The translations under genes and the position numbers were made by a program. DNA of 64,000 bases from Schauerella fraxinea (GTDB lineage: Bacteria > Pseudomonadota > Gammaproteobacteria > Burkholderiales > Burkholderiaceae_B), in contig JAVDKK010000002.1 in assembly GCA_030849945.1 (NCBI GenBank), positions 558,001-622,000 of the forward strand, given 5' to 3'. The first letter of the stretch is position 1; every line of letters starts with the position of its first letter. Of the stretch, positions 26,270-35,004 are shown one piece after another. Under the pieces are notes generated by a model. That model ran no database searches. It was not told the origin of the DNA and was given only the letters and a program-made list of their open reading frames with translations.

Positions 26270-26968
26270 TCAAACGCCCACGCCCAGATAACGGTCCTTG
26301 ACGCCGTCGTCGGCCAGAAAGTCGGCATTGCTGCCTTCGAAGACGACGCGCCCCTGTTCGATGATGATGTGCCGGTCGGCAAGTTGCGTGCACACCTCGA
26401 GATTCTGCTCCACCAGCACGATGGCTACGCCCGATTGCTTGATGAGCTTGAGCTGGGCCACGATCTCTTCCACGATCACGGGCGCCAGGCCTTCGACCGG
26501 CTCATCCAGCATCAGGAGCCGCGGATGGTTCATCAGTGCCCGGCCGATCGCCAGCATTTGCTGCTCGCCGCCCGACAGTTGCCCTCCGCCGTTGCGGCGT
26601 CGCTCTTTCAAGCGCGGAAAGATCCGATAGATATCGTCCAGCTGCCACGGCGAGGCGCGCCGCAGCCCGAGCTTCAGGTTTTCTTCCACCGTGAGCAGTT
26701 TGAATATGCCCCGATGCTCGGGCACCAGACACACGCCCATGGCCGCAATGCGGTGTGCCGGCAGGCCGGCGATATTCTGGCCATTGAAGCGAATGCTCCC
26801 ACTGCGCGGTGCAATCACGCCGGCGATCGTTTTGAGCGTGGTGGATTTGCCGGCCCCGTTGCGGCCCAGCACCGTCACCAGGGCGCCGTCGGGCACCTGC
26901 AGCGCCAGGCCCTGCAGGATATGGCTCTTGCCGTAGTAGCTGTGAATGCCGTCCACGTCCAGAATCAT
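26270..26968 (-). CDS. livF: Liv-type ABC transporter ATP-binding protein
   Basis: A 232-residue LivF ATPase with Walker A GRNGAGKSTTL, signature LSGGEQQMLAIGRAL, Walker B LLMLDEPVEGLAP and the ending KDRYLGVGV. It overlaps livG by four bases (ATGA). It belongs to the second complete Liv importer in the window, whose downstream genes are an amidohydrolase and an MlrC protein. Confidence 0.94.
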   Translation of the reverse strand: MILDVDGIHSYYGKSHILQGLALQVPDGALVTVLGRNGAGKSTTLKTIAGVIAPRSGSIRFNGQNIAGLPAHRIAAMGVCLVPEHRGIFKLLTVEENLKLGLRRASPWQLDDIYRIFPRLKERRRNGGGQLSGGEQQMLAIGRALMNHPRLLMLDEPVEGLAPVIVEEIVAQLKLIKQSGVAIVLVEQNLEVCTQLADRHIIIEQGRVVFEGSNADFLADDGVKDRYLGVGV

Positions 26969-27810
26969 GCGCGGCCTCCAGTGATCATATTGCCCAGATA
27001 GGCGCGGCGCACGCGTTCGTCGCGGCGCACGGCGTCGGGCGTGCCTTCGACGAGCACCCGTCCGAGCTGCATCACGGTCACGGTGTCTGAAATATCCATC
27101 ACGATGTTCATATTGTGCTCGATCAACACCACCGTGTAGTCATCGCGCAGGCCGCGGATCATGCGTTTCATCTCGTCCAGATCATCCACGCCCATGCCGG
27201 ATGTGGGTTCGTCAAGAAAGATGGCCAGCGGTTGGGCCGCCAAGGCCATGCCGACTTCCAGCCGCCGTTGTTGACCATGCGAGAGCAGGCCTACCGTCTG
27301 GTTCGCGAATCGCGTGAGTGCCATGCGTTCGAGCACGCCATCAACCACATCGCTGTGCGCGCGCGTGCCGCTGGGCGGATGCCACAGATCGAAGGCACCC
27401 GCGCGGCGTACACCTTGTGCGGCCAGCCGCAGGTTCTCCCGCACCGACAGGTTGGCAAACAAGCTCGTTACTTGAAACGAGCGCGCAATACCCCGCTGCA
27501 CGCGTTGATGATCGGCTTCGGCCGTGACGTCGTGGCCATTGAAGATGACGGTGCCCCCGCTCACGCCGGTGGTACCGGTCAAGGTGTGAAACAACGTCGT
27601 CTTGCCCGCCCCGTTGGGGCCGATCACCGAATGCACGGTGCGGGGCATCACGGTGAGGTCCACACCATGCAGTGCGACAAACTTGCCGTAGCGTTTGACC
27701 ACGCCTCGCGCTTCGAGCAGCGGCGTGCCCGGATGCGCCAGGTGTGAAGTGTGGGGCACGGGGTGCTGCTGTTCGACCGGAAGCGACGTGTGATCGGCAT
27801 GCGCAGTCAT
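26965..27810 (-). CDS. livG: Liv-type ABC transporter ATP-binding protein
   Basis: A 281-residue LivG ATPase: Walker A GPNGAGKTTLF, signature LLSHGQQRRLEVGMAL, Walker B AIFLDEPTSGMG and the ending RRAYLGNMI. The ATG at 27810 overlaps the livM stop (ATGA). The first 35 residues (TAHADHTSLPVEQQHP and following) are unlike the family core and look like a low-conservation extension before LLEARGVVKRYGKFVALHG. Confidence 0.93.
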   Translation of the reverse strand: MTAHADHTSLPVEQQHPVPHTSHLAHPGTPLLEARGVVKRYGKFVALHGVDLTVMPRTVHSVIGPNGAGKTTLFHTLTGTTGVSGGTVIFNGHDVTAEADHQRVQRGIARSFQVTSLFANLSVRENLRLAAQGVRRAGAFDLWHPPSGTRAHSDVVDGVLERMALTRFANQTVGLLSHGQQRRLEVGMALAAQPLAIFLDEPTSGMGVDDLDEMKRMIRGLRDDYTVVLIEHNMNIVMDISDTVTVMQLGRVLVEGTPDAVRRDERVRRAYLGNMITGGRA

Positions 27811-28808
27811 GGGCGGGACTCCGTGGCGGGTGGTGCATCGATATCGTCGGCCGGCGGTTTGCGCCGCACGGCCAACCAGATCCGTTCGCCCAAGCCCCAC
27901 AAGCCGCGTTGCATGAACAGGCTTACGGCGATGAGCAGCATCCCCAGCAACAGCAGCCACCGCGGCCACAGGGTCGACAGCCAATCGGAGAACAGCACGT
28001 AAAACGCCGCGCCCAATACCGAGGCGAAGAGATTGCCGGTGCCGCCGATCACCGTCATCACGAGGATCATTTCGCTGGTGTGATATTCGATGCTCGACAG
28101 CGGCGCGATCCCGGTCATGATCGCCAGGAAGGCGCCCGCCAATCCCGTGACCGCACCGGAAATGGCGAAGGCGGCAAGCTTGAACAGCCGCACGTTATAC
28201 CCCACGGCGGCGGCACGCTCTTCGTTATCGCGAATCGCCAGCAACGTGCGCCCGAACACCGAGCGCGTCACGCGCAGCAGCAGCCAGAACACGATCACGA
28301 AGCACACGGCCACCAAGGTATAAAACTGCCACGGCGTTTTCAATGCCATGAGTTCGAGACCGCCCACGGAAATCGGCGGGCGCGGCACATCCAGCAAGCC
28401 GTTGTCGCCGCCCGTGAGGTTGGGCAGGCTGTACGCCAGAAAATAGAACATCTGCGCAAACGCCAGCGTGAGCATCACGAAATACGTGCCGCGCTGCCGG
28501 ATGGCGAACCAGCCGACGAGCGTGGCGGCAAGTGCGCCCACCACCACCGCGGCCAGCAAGGCAAGCGGCAATGGCAGGGCCAATCGGGTGAGCAGAATGC
28601 CCGCCGTATAGCTGCCCAAGCCGAAGAAAATGCCCTGCCCGAACGACAGCAAGCCGGTAAATCCCAGCAGGAGGTTGCAGCCGGCGACCGCGATCGCGTA
28701 GATCAGGACTTCGGTGGCCAGCGATCCCGACCGAATCACCAGCGGCAGAATGAGCGCCACGGCAATCACGAGCAGCAATTGAAAATGGGTACTGAGCCGC
28801 GTCATCAT
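27807..28808 (-). CDS. livM: Liv-type ABC transporter permease
   Basis: A 333-residue LivM permease with about eight to ten membrane segments, including NLLLGFTGLLSFGQGIFFGL and the cytoplasmic loop GRTLLAIRDNEERAAAVGYN. The tail after the last membrane segment is charged (RRKPPADDIDAPP). The start MMTRLSTHF overlaps the livH stop by four bases; a much longer upstream frame is only a shadow of livH. Confidence 0.92.
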   Translation of the reverse strand: MMTRLSTHFQLLLVIAVALILPLVIRSGSLATEVLIYAIAVAGCNLLLGFTGLLSFGQGIFFGLGSYTAGILLTRLALPLPLALLAAVVVGALAATLVGWFAIRQRGTYFVMLTLAFAQMFYFLAYSLPNLTGGDNGLLDVPRPPISVGGLELMALKTPWQFYTLVAVCFVIVFWLLLRVTRSVFGRTLLAIRDNEERAAAVGYNVRLFKLAAFAISGAVTGLAGAFLAIMTGIAPLSSIEYHTSEMILVMTVIGGTGNLFASVLGAAFYVLFSDWLSTLWPRWLLLLGMLLIAVSLFMQRGLWGLGERIWLAVRRKPPADDIDAPPATESRP

Positions 28809-29662
28809 CCTCTCCCCAGCAAACCGTGAGGACGCAGCAGCAATACGGCTGCCATGGCCACATAGATCATCAGCCGCGCGCCTTCCGGCCACAGCGTGCT
28901 CATCACGCTTTGCACAATGCCGATCAACAGGCCACCGACCAAGGCACCCGCGAAACTGCCCATGCCGCCCACCACCACGATGACGAACGCAATCCCCAGG
29001 GCCTCGATGCCCATGAACGGTTCCACCCCGCGTATGGGTGCCGCGAGCACGCCCGCCAACGCCGCCGTGCCGGCGCCCAATGCAAACACCAGACTGAAAA
29101 TGCGAAAGACGTTGATGCCCAGGAGCGAGACCATTTCGGTGGATTCGCTGCCGGCTCGTACGGCGCTGCCCAGGCGTGTGCCTTCGAGCACCCACCACAG
29201 CACCAGCGCAAACACGGCGGTGAAACCGATGACGAACAGGCGGTACTTCGGATAGATGAAGTTGCCCCACATGACCACGCCTTGCAGCGCTTGCGGCGTG
29301 GCCACGTTGTCGCCCAACGGGCCCCAGATCAGAATGACGCCCTCCTGCAGCACCAGCGCCAGGCCCACGGTAACGAGAATATGAAACTCGTGTGCCTGCG
29401 CATACACATGCCGCAGCAGCACCTTCTCGACCACCCATGCGCACAACGCCACCAGCAAGGGCACCACGACGAGTGCCAGCCAGAAGTTCATGCCCCACTG
29501 CATCGCCTGGAAGCAAAAGTAGGCCCCCAGCAGATAGAAGGCGCCGTGCGCAAAATTGACGAACCGCAATAGCCCGAAGATGATGGACAGGCCGACCGCC
29601 AATAGGAAGTACAGCATGCCGATCCCGATGCCATTGACGACCTGCAGCAGGTAGACATTCAT
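28805..29662 (-). CDS. livH: Liv-type ABC transporter permease
   Basis: A 285-residue LivH permease. The start MNVYLLQVVNGIGIGMLYF, the motif LLRFVNFAHGAFYLLGAY and the end LLRPHGLLGRG are all family-like. It follows the binding-protein gene by 13 bases, without the stem-loop seen in the first Liv operon. Confidence 0.93.
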   Translation of the reverse strand: MNVYLLQVVNGIGIGMLYFLLAVGLSIIFGLLRFVNFAHGAFYLLGAYFCFQAMQWGMNFWLALVVVPLLVALCAWVVEKVLLRHVYAQAHEFHILVTVGLALVLQEGVILIWGPLGDNVATPQALQGVVMWGNFIYPKYRLFVIGFTAVFALVLWWVLEGTRLGSAVRAGSESTEMVSLLGINVFRIFSLVFALGAGTAALAGVLAAPIRGVEPFMGIEALGIAFVIVVVGGMGSFAGALVGGLLIGIVQSVMSTLWPEGARLMIYVAMAAVLLLRPHGLLGRG

Positions 29663-29675
29663 GGGGATGCGCGGA

Positions 29676-30872
29676 TTACAGCTTGCAGCCGGTTTGACCA
29701 ACGGGCAGGAACGACTGGCCTGAACTCACGATGTCGGCGTAGTCGTCCTTGTCTTTCATCTTCGACTTCGGCTTGCCCTTGAGCAGGTAGTAGTTCTTGA
29801 GCACCTGATGATCTTCTGCACGGATTTCTTCGGCGCCGGTAAGCCCGTCGTATTTCATGCCTTCCATGGCGGCGATCACCGCTTTCGGATCGGCGCTGCC
29901 GCTTTTGATGATGGCGTCCAGCATGATCTTGGTGCAGATGTACGAGCCCGCGAGGCTGTAGTTGGGATTGACCTTCAACGTATCCTGGCAGCGTTTGACG
30001 AGCTCTTTGTTGAGCGGCGAATCGATGCCGTGCCAATACTGGGCGCCGAAGTACACATCCGCGCAAAGGTCGGCGCCCAACGCTTCGAACTGCTCCAGGC
30101 CCGACGCCCAGGCCACCAGGATCGTCACGTTCTGCTTCATGCCGAAGCTCACCGCCTGGCGCAACGTATCGGAGGATTGCGACCCGAAATTCAGGATCAG
30201 CAGCGCATCCGGTTTGGCCGCCAGCGCGTTGGTCAGGTACCCGCTGAATTCTTTTTCGGTGAGCGAGTGATAGCTGTTGCCCACGTGCTCCAGGCCCTTC
30301 TCGGCGAAGATGTTTTTCGCCGCGCTCAACAAGCCGTCGCCAAACACATATTGCGGCGTGATCGTGTACCAGCGCTTGGCTTTCGGCACGGCTTCGATCA
30401 AGGGGCGCACCGTTTGCTCGATGGCGCCGAAGGTGGGCACCGACCAGCGAAACGTGGCCTTGTTGCAGTCTTTCCCGGTGATCTCGTCGGCACCGGCGGT
30501 GGTGATGAATACGCCGCCGCCCTTCTCCACTTCCTTGCCCATGGCCAACGATTCGGACGACAGAATCCCGCCCGCGAAAAACTTCGTGCCCTGCTCGGAT
30601 TGCTCCTGCACCTTGCGCACCGCCGTGGCCGGCTTGCCTTCGGTATCGAGCACCGTATAGGCCAGCGGGCGTCCGAGCGCATTGCCGTACTGCTGGATGG
30701 CGAGCTTCATGCCGATATCGGCGTATTTGCCATTGGCCGCGAACGCGCCCGACATCGGTACTGGGCATCCAAAGCGAATCACATCGCTCTGGGCCAGCGC
30801 CGACCTTGCGGCCCACAACGAACCCGGCACGGCCGACAGCGCGGCCATCTTCAAAAGGTTACGGCGATTCAA
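29676..30872 (-). CDS. Liv-type ABC transporter substrate-binding protein
   Basis: A 398-residue type 1 periplasmic binding protein. The N-terminus NRRNLLKMAALSAVPGSLWA holds a twin-arginine-like RRNLLK and a cut site after ALA, so Tat export is possible. The body shows IRFGCPVPMSGAFAANGKY, FFAGGILSSESLA and AAGADEITGKDCNKATFRW (shown in part). It is first in the operon livHMGF-M20-mlrC and diverges from a GntR gene across the palindrome at 30979-31000. Its ligand is unknown; an amide, ureido acid or small peptide fits the downstream hydrolases. Confidence 0.92.
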   Translation of the reverse strand: MNRRNLLKMAALSAVPGSLWAARSALAQSDVIRFGCPVPMSGAFAANGKYADIGMKLAIQQYGNALGRPLAYTVLDTEGKPATAVRKVQEQSEQGTKFFAGGILSSESLAMGKEVEKGGGVFITTAGADEITGKDCNKATFRWSVPTFGAIEQTVRPLIEAVPKAKRWYTITPQYVFGDGLLSAAKNIFAEKGLEHVGNSYHSLTEKEFSGYLTNALAAKPDALLILNFGSQSSDTLRQAVSFGMKQNVTILVAWASGLEQFEALGADLCADVYFGAQYWHGIDSPLNKELVKRCQDTLKVNPNYSLAGSYICTKIMLDAIIKSGSADPKAVIAAMEGMKYDGLTGAEEIRAEDHQVLKNYYLLKGKPKSKMKDKDDYADIVSSGQSFLPVGQTGCKL

Positions 30873-30978
30873 GGTGCTCTCCCTACCGCAAGCGGGGCCT
30901 GCGGCGAAAACGAATGGGGCCGGCGCCGGGGTGGCGCCAAGCGCAATGTTGGGTGCAAAAACTTGGAAAACGCGATGT

Positions 30979-31000
30979 CCTATTTATGCGTATAAATAGG
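30979..31000. promoter_or_regulatory. Putative operator: perfect 9-4-9 inverted repeat
   Basis: CCTATTTAT and ATAAATAGG are perfect complements around GCGT. The site lies between the divergent binding-protein gene (start 30872) and the GntR gene (start 31091), 107 and 91 bases from the two start codons. Its size and AT-rich arms suit a dimeric regulator, and the GntR product is the natural candidate. Binding is inferred. Confidence 0.65.
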
Positions 31001-31090
31001 ATGGTTATCATGATGGTGGCCCGACAAAATCATGTCAATATGCCAACCATCGGGTAAAACCCGCAGTGCCGATGAGGATCAGATCAGGTG

Positions 31091-31927
31091 ATGGAATTCG
31101 ATCGCGACGCGCGTGGAGCTCCCGCGCAAACTTCCCAGCCCAAGCGCAGCGACCTCATCGCCGAGGAGGTCAAGCGTCTCATTACCTCCAAGAATCTCCT
31201 GCCCGGCGACAAGCTGCCGCGCGAGATCGAATTGCAGGAGATGTTCAGCGTCAGCAAGAGCACGATCCGCGAGGCGTTGAAATCGCTCGAGGTGCAAGGG
31301 CTGATCAAAGTGAGCACGGGTCCGGGCGGCGGCGGCATGGTGGTCGAAGTGCCGCTGGACCGCACGTTTCAACTGATGCAGAACTACCTCTTCTTCAAAG
31401 AGGTATCCATCGAGGATATTTACCAGATCCGGCATCTGCTCGAACCTGAACTGGCGGCGAGCGCCGTGCCGTTTCTCACCGACGCGCAATTCGATGCGCT
31501 CGAGCACAATATCCATTGCTGCGATCCGCGCGCCGAGGATATGGCGCAATCGCTTGCGCAACGGCAGGAAGAAATGACGTTTCACGATATCTTCGCGTCG
31601 GCCTGCCCCAATCCGTTTCTGCGCTTCAGTTGCGAGATGATCAATCAGATGATTCGCGCGCTCACCGTCTACGACAACGAGATGCCGCTTGAGGCGCAGC
31701 AGCGCTTTGGCGCGACCAACACCACGTACCACGAGAAGATCCTGACGGCGGCGCGCGCGCGCGATGCGGATAAAGTGCGCGCGCTCATGACCGCGCACAT
31801 GAACGACGCCATGAAGTCGGTCAAGCGCATGCACGGCAGGCTCAAGGGCCGCCTGATACTGGATTCGGAAATGTCGCGCCGGCCGATGACGCGCAAAATG
31901 CGCCGACCGGCCTCGAGCAAGGCGTAG
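31091..31927 (+). CDS. GntR family regulator, FCD (FadR) subgroup
   Basis: A 278-residue regulator. The winged helix spans residues about 20-90 (SDLIAEEVKRLITSKNLLPG, VSKSTIREALKSLEVQGLI, STGPGGGGMVVEV). The FCD domain includes EEMTFHDIFASACPN and a C-terminal basic tail RRPMTRKMRRPASSKA. The ATG at 31091 is taken as the start; a GTG codon directly before it is also possible. It probably governs the divergent Liv-amidohydrolase-MlrC operon through the inverted repeat at 30979-31000. Confidence 0.92.
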   Translation: MEFDRDARGAPAQTSQPKRSDLIAEEVKRLITSKNLLPGDKLPREIELQEMFSVSKSTIREALKSLEVQGLIKVSTGPGGGGMVVEVPLDRTFQLMQNYLFFKEVSIEDIYQIRHLLEPELAASAVPFLTDAQFDALEHNIHCCDPRAEDMAQSLAQRQEEMTFHDIFASACPNPFLRFSCEMINQMIRALTVYDNEMPLEAQQRFGATNTTYHEKILTAARARDADKVRALMTAHMNDAMKSVKRMHGRLKGRLILDSEMSRRPMTRKMRRPASSKA

Positions 31928-32002
31928 CGATAACGCCGCACGAACTCGGCGGGGCATCCGAACGCGATTCGGAATGCGCCAGGCATGACGGCACCTGAGA
32001 TG

Positions 32003-32025
32003 CTTGGCATGCCTGGCATGCCAAG
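32003..32025. terminator. Stem-loop between convergent genes
   Basis: CTTGGCATG and CATGCCAAG are perfect 9-base complements around CCTGG. The structure sits between the ends of the GntR gene (31927) and the M20 gene (32048), so it may act in both directions. The flanks repeat GATGCC several times; no T-run is seen. Confidence 0.5.
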
Positions 32026-32047
32026 ATGCCGGGATGCCTGAGACGCC

Positions 32048-33304
32048 CTATAGGCTCGCTGCGCCTTGCGCGTCCAACCGGCAAATCGTCTCAAAGAGCA
32101 CGCGCGCGCCTGCCGCCGCCTGCTCCGGCTCCAGCCACTCTTCAGGCGTATGACTGCGCCCGTCCAGACACGGCACGAAGATCATGCCGAAGGGACCGGC
32201 GTGCGACGCAAACATGCCGTCATGACCGGCGCCGCTGGGCAGATGGCACTGCGAGAAGCCCAGATCCTTGGTGGCAGCCGCGATGATGTCTTGAATCGCG
32301 GCGGTGCACGGTGTGGCCGGCACATGGCTGATCACGTCACGCTTGATCTCGAGTCCCATCGCGGTGAGTTCGGCACTCAGTCGCGCAAACAGGCCGTCGA
32401 ACAGACCGATCACCCGGGCTTCATCCAGGCAACGGCATTCCATGATCAGTTCGGCCTGCCCCGGCACGGCGTTGGCCGCATTGGGCTTGACGTTGCCGAT
32501 GTAGCCCACGGTGGCGACCAGCGGGCACGCCGCAGTCGTACCGGCCAAGGCGTCGCGATAGGCGCCATCGATAATGCGCGCCGCGCCGACGAGTGCATCG
32601 GCGCGCTCACCCATCGGCGTCTGGCCGGCGTGATCCGCGCGACCGATCACCGTGATGCGCTCGCGCCGGATGGCGGCGATGCCCGTGACCACGCCAATAT
32701 CCAAGGCGCCCGACTCGAGAATGCGCGCCTGCTCGATGTGCAGTTCCACATAAGCCGCAATGCTGCCGGGCGCGCGGTAGGCGGTGGCGAGCCGATCGGG
32801 ATCGGCGCCCACGTACTGCAACCCTTCGCGCAGCGTCATGCCATCGGGGCGCGTCGTGGCCAGCATCGTGGCGTCGAGCTTGCCCGCCCATGACCGGCTG
32901 CCCACGCACGACAGCCCAAATTCGCTGGGCTCCTCGGCCAGGAAGTCGACCACTTCAAGATCGTGCGCCAATACGCGTCCCTGCTCACGCAGCGACTGCG
33001 CCACTTCCAATGCCGCGATCACGCCCAGCATGCCGTCGTAGCGTCCACCCGACGGCACGCTATCCGAATGCGAGCCCGCCACCAACGGCGGCAAACTCGC
33101 GTCGCTGCCCGCCAACCGGCCGATCGAATTGCCACCGGCGTCCAGCCGGACGTCGAGCCCGGCCGCAGCAAACTCGGCGGCCAACCACTTGCGGCCTTCC
33201 AGAAAGCGCGGCGTAAACGACCGCCGTGTCCAGGGCCGGTCGGGTTCGGTGATCTCGGCGAGCGCATCGAGGCGCCGCCACAAGCGCTGGGCGTCTATCG
33301 TCAT
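32048..33304 (-). CDS. M20 family Zn-dependent amidohydrolase (hydantoinase/carbamoylase type)
   Basis: A 418-residue relative of the enzyme at 24956-26242. Metal motifs are AGSHSDSVPSGGRYDGMLG, LAEEPSEFGLSC and VELHIEQARIL; the C-terminal SGAGHDGMFASHAG and GRSHTPEEW are intact. The segment HIEQAR differs from the usual HIEQGP, which could alter the substrate pocket. It is the third gene of the Bug-GGT-M20 operon and follows the GGT stop by two bases. A role in releasing amino acids from N-acyl or ureido compounds is likely. Confidence 0.9.
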   Translation of the reverse strand: MTIDAQRLWRRLDALAEITEPDRPWTRRSFTPRFLEGRKWLAAEFAAAGLDVRLDAGGNSIGRLAGSDASLPPLVAGSHSDSVPSGGRYDGMLGVIAALEVAQSLREQGRVLAHDLEVVDFLAEEPSEFGLSCVGSRSWAGKLDATMLATTRPDGMTLREGLQYVGADPDRLATAYRAPGSIAAYVELHIEQARILESGALDIGVVTGIAAIRRERITVIGRADHAGQTPMGERADALVGAARIIDGAYRDALAGTTAACPLVATVGYIGNVKPNAANAVPGQAELIMECRCLDEARVIGLFDGLFARLSAELTAMGLEIKRDVISHVPATPCTAAIQDIIAAATKDLGFSQCHLPSGAGHDGMFASHAGPFGMIFVPCLDGRSHTPEEWLEPEQAAAGARVLFETICRLDAQGAASL

Positions 33305-33306
33305 GC

Positions 33307-34899
33307 TTAGAAGCCGACCGCTTGCCCATCGCGACGGGCGTCCGATGCGGCAAAATAACCGTCATCCATTTTGTAGATCAGTTGCGCCGAACCGAATTCG
33401 AGACTGTCGGCCGGGGCGACGGCCACATCGTGACCGCGGCTGCGCAAGGCATCCACCACGGCTTGCGGCAGATGGGCTTCCACGTTGACGACCGGGCCGT
33501 TTTCGACGCGGAAACGCGGCGCATCGCTCATGTCTTGCGGGTTTTGACCGAACGCGGCCAGGCGCGCCACCATTTGCATGTGCCCTTGCGCCTGCATCGA
33601 ACCGCCCATTACGCCAAACGACATGACCGGCTCACCATTGCGGGTGACGAACCCCGGGATGATCGTGTGCATCGGCTTCTTGCCCGGCGCGACCTGGTTG
33701 GCGTGCCCCGGGGTGAGCACGAAATTCAGGCCGCGATTGTGCAGGCCGATGCCGGTATCCGGCACTACCACGCCCGAACCGAAGCCGTGATAGTTGGACT
33801 GGATGAACGACACCATCGTGCCGTGCGCGTCGGCCGCCGTGAGATACACCGTACCGCCTACCGACGGCGTACCGGCCACCGGCACGCTCGCCTGGTCCAT
33901 CTTGATGAGCTTGGCGCGCGCGGCCAGATACGCCGGGTCGAGCAGCGCTTCGGCGCTGGTGGACATGTGCTTCGGATCGGCCACGTGATGATGCAAGTCG
34001 GCAAACGCCAGCTTCATCGCTTCGATCGACACGTGGTAGTAGTCGGCGCTATCGCGGCCCATGTTCTCGATATCGAAATGTTCGAGAATGCCGAGCGCGA
34101 TCAGCGCAGCGATACCTTGTCCATTAGGCGGGATTTCATGCAGGTCATAGCCCTTGAACGACTGCGAGATCGGTTTGACCCATTCAACCTCGTGTGCGGC
34201 CAGATCTTCCATCGTCAAGGCACCACCGGTTTCGCGTGCGAAATCGGTGATCTTGCGTGCCAGTTCGCCACGATAAAAGCTCTCACCGCCGCTTTCGGCA
34301 ATGGCTTCCAGCGTGCGTGCCTGGGCTTCGAAGCGCCAGATCTCACCGGCAGCCGGGGCACGGCCCTCGGGCATGAACGCCGCTTTGAATCCAGGTTCGT
34401 GGGCGAGTTTGGGGCCTTGCGTGGCCCACTGCCGCGCAATCGTGGGCGACACCGGGAAGCCGTTGCGCGCGTAATCGATGGCAGGCTCGAAGAGCTTGGC
34501 GAACGGCAGCTTGCCGAATTTGTCGGACAGCGCCTTCCAGCCGGCAATCTGACCCGGCACCGTCACGGTGCCCCACCCCGAAGGCGGCATGGCGGTCTGA
34601 CCGGCGAAGAACTCAGGCGTCCACGCAGCAGGCGCACGGCCACAGGCATTCAGACCGTACAGCTCACCCTCATGCCAGATCAACGCAAACAGGTCACCGC
34701 CGATGCCGTTCATGGTGGGTTCGACCACCGTGAGCGTAATCGCAGTCGCCAGGGCGGCGTCCACGGCGTTGCCGCCGGCGAGCATCATGCGCAAGCCGGC
34801 CTGGGCCGCGAGCGGCTGGCTGGTAGCGACGGCGTTGCGCGCCAAAACGGGCATTTTGCGTGCGGAATAATTCAGGGACCAGTTCGTAGGCATCGTCAT
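33307..34899 (-). CDS. Gamma-glutamyltransferase family protein
   Basis: A 530-residue N-terminal-nucleophile hydrolase of the gamma-glutamyltranspeptidase family. AAQAGLRMMLAGGNAVDAAL and the GIGGDLFALIW loop are conserved; the processing-site threonine is likely the one in GGTVYLTAADAHG, and GGSMQAQGHMQM marks the small subunit. There is no signal peptide, unlike classical periplasmic GGT, so it should be cytoplasmic. Such cytosolic members include acylases and gamma-glutamyl hydrolases in catabolic clusters. It lies between a Bug binding protein and an M20 amidohydrolase, which suggests stepwise breakdown of an amide or gamma-glutamyl compound. Confidence 0.9.
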   Translation of the reverse strand: MTMPTNWSLNYSARKMPVLARNAVATSQPLAAQAGLRMMLAGGNAVDAALATAITLTVVEPTMNGIGGDLFALIWHEGELYGLNACGRAPAAWTPEFFAGQTAMPPSGWGTVTVPGQIAGWKALSDKFGKLPFAKLFEPAIDYARNGFPVSPTIARQWATQGPKLAHEPGFKAAFMPEGRAPAAGEIWRFEAQARTLEAIAESGGESFYRGELARKITDFARETGGALTMEDLAAHEVEWVKPISQSFKGYDLHEIPPNGQGIAALIALGILEHFDIENMGRDSADYYHVSIEAMKLAFADLHHHVADPKHMSTSAEALLDPAYLAARAKLIKMDQASVPVAGTPSVGGTVYLTAADAHGTMVSFIQSNYHGFGSGVVVPDTGIGLHNRGLNFVLTPGHANQVAPGKKPMHTIIPGFVTRNGEPVMSFGVMGGSMQAQGHMQMVARLAAFGQNPQDMSDAPRFRVENGPVVNVEAHLPQAVVDALRSRGHDVAVAPADSLEFGSAQLIYKMDDGYFAASDARRDGQAVGF

Positions 34900-35004
34900 G
34901 GGAGTTGAGCTTATCGTTATGAATTCTGGGAGCGACTATAGCCGAGCGCGCGACAGCCAGGGGCCGCCGCGCGCTCGGGTAAACCACCAATCAGGTAAAC
35001 AACA

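Noticed and set aside
25013..27001. A 662-codon plus-strand open frame
   Set aside because: Antisense to the M20 and livF genes; His/Arg-rich composition and no family motif.
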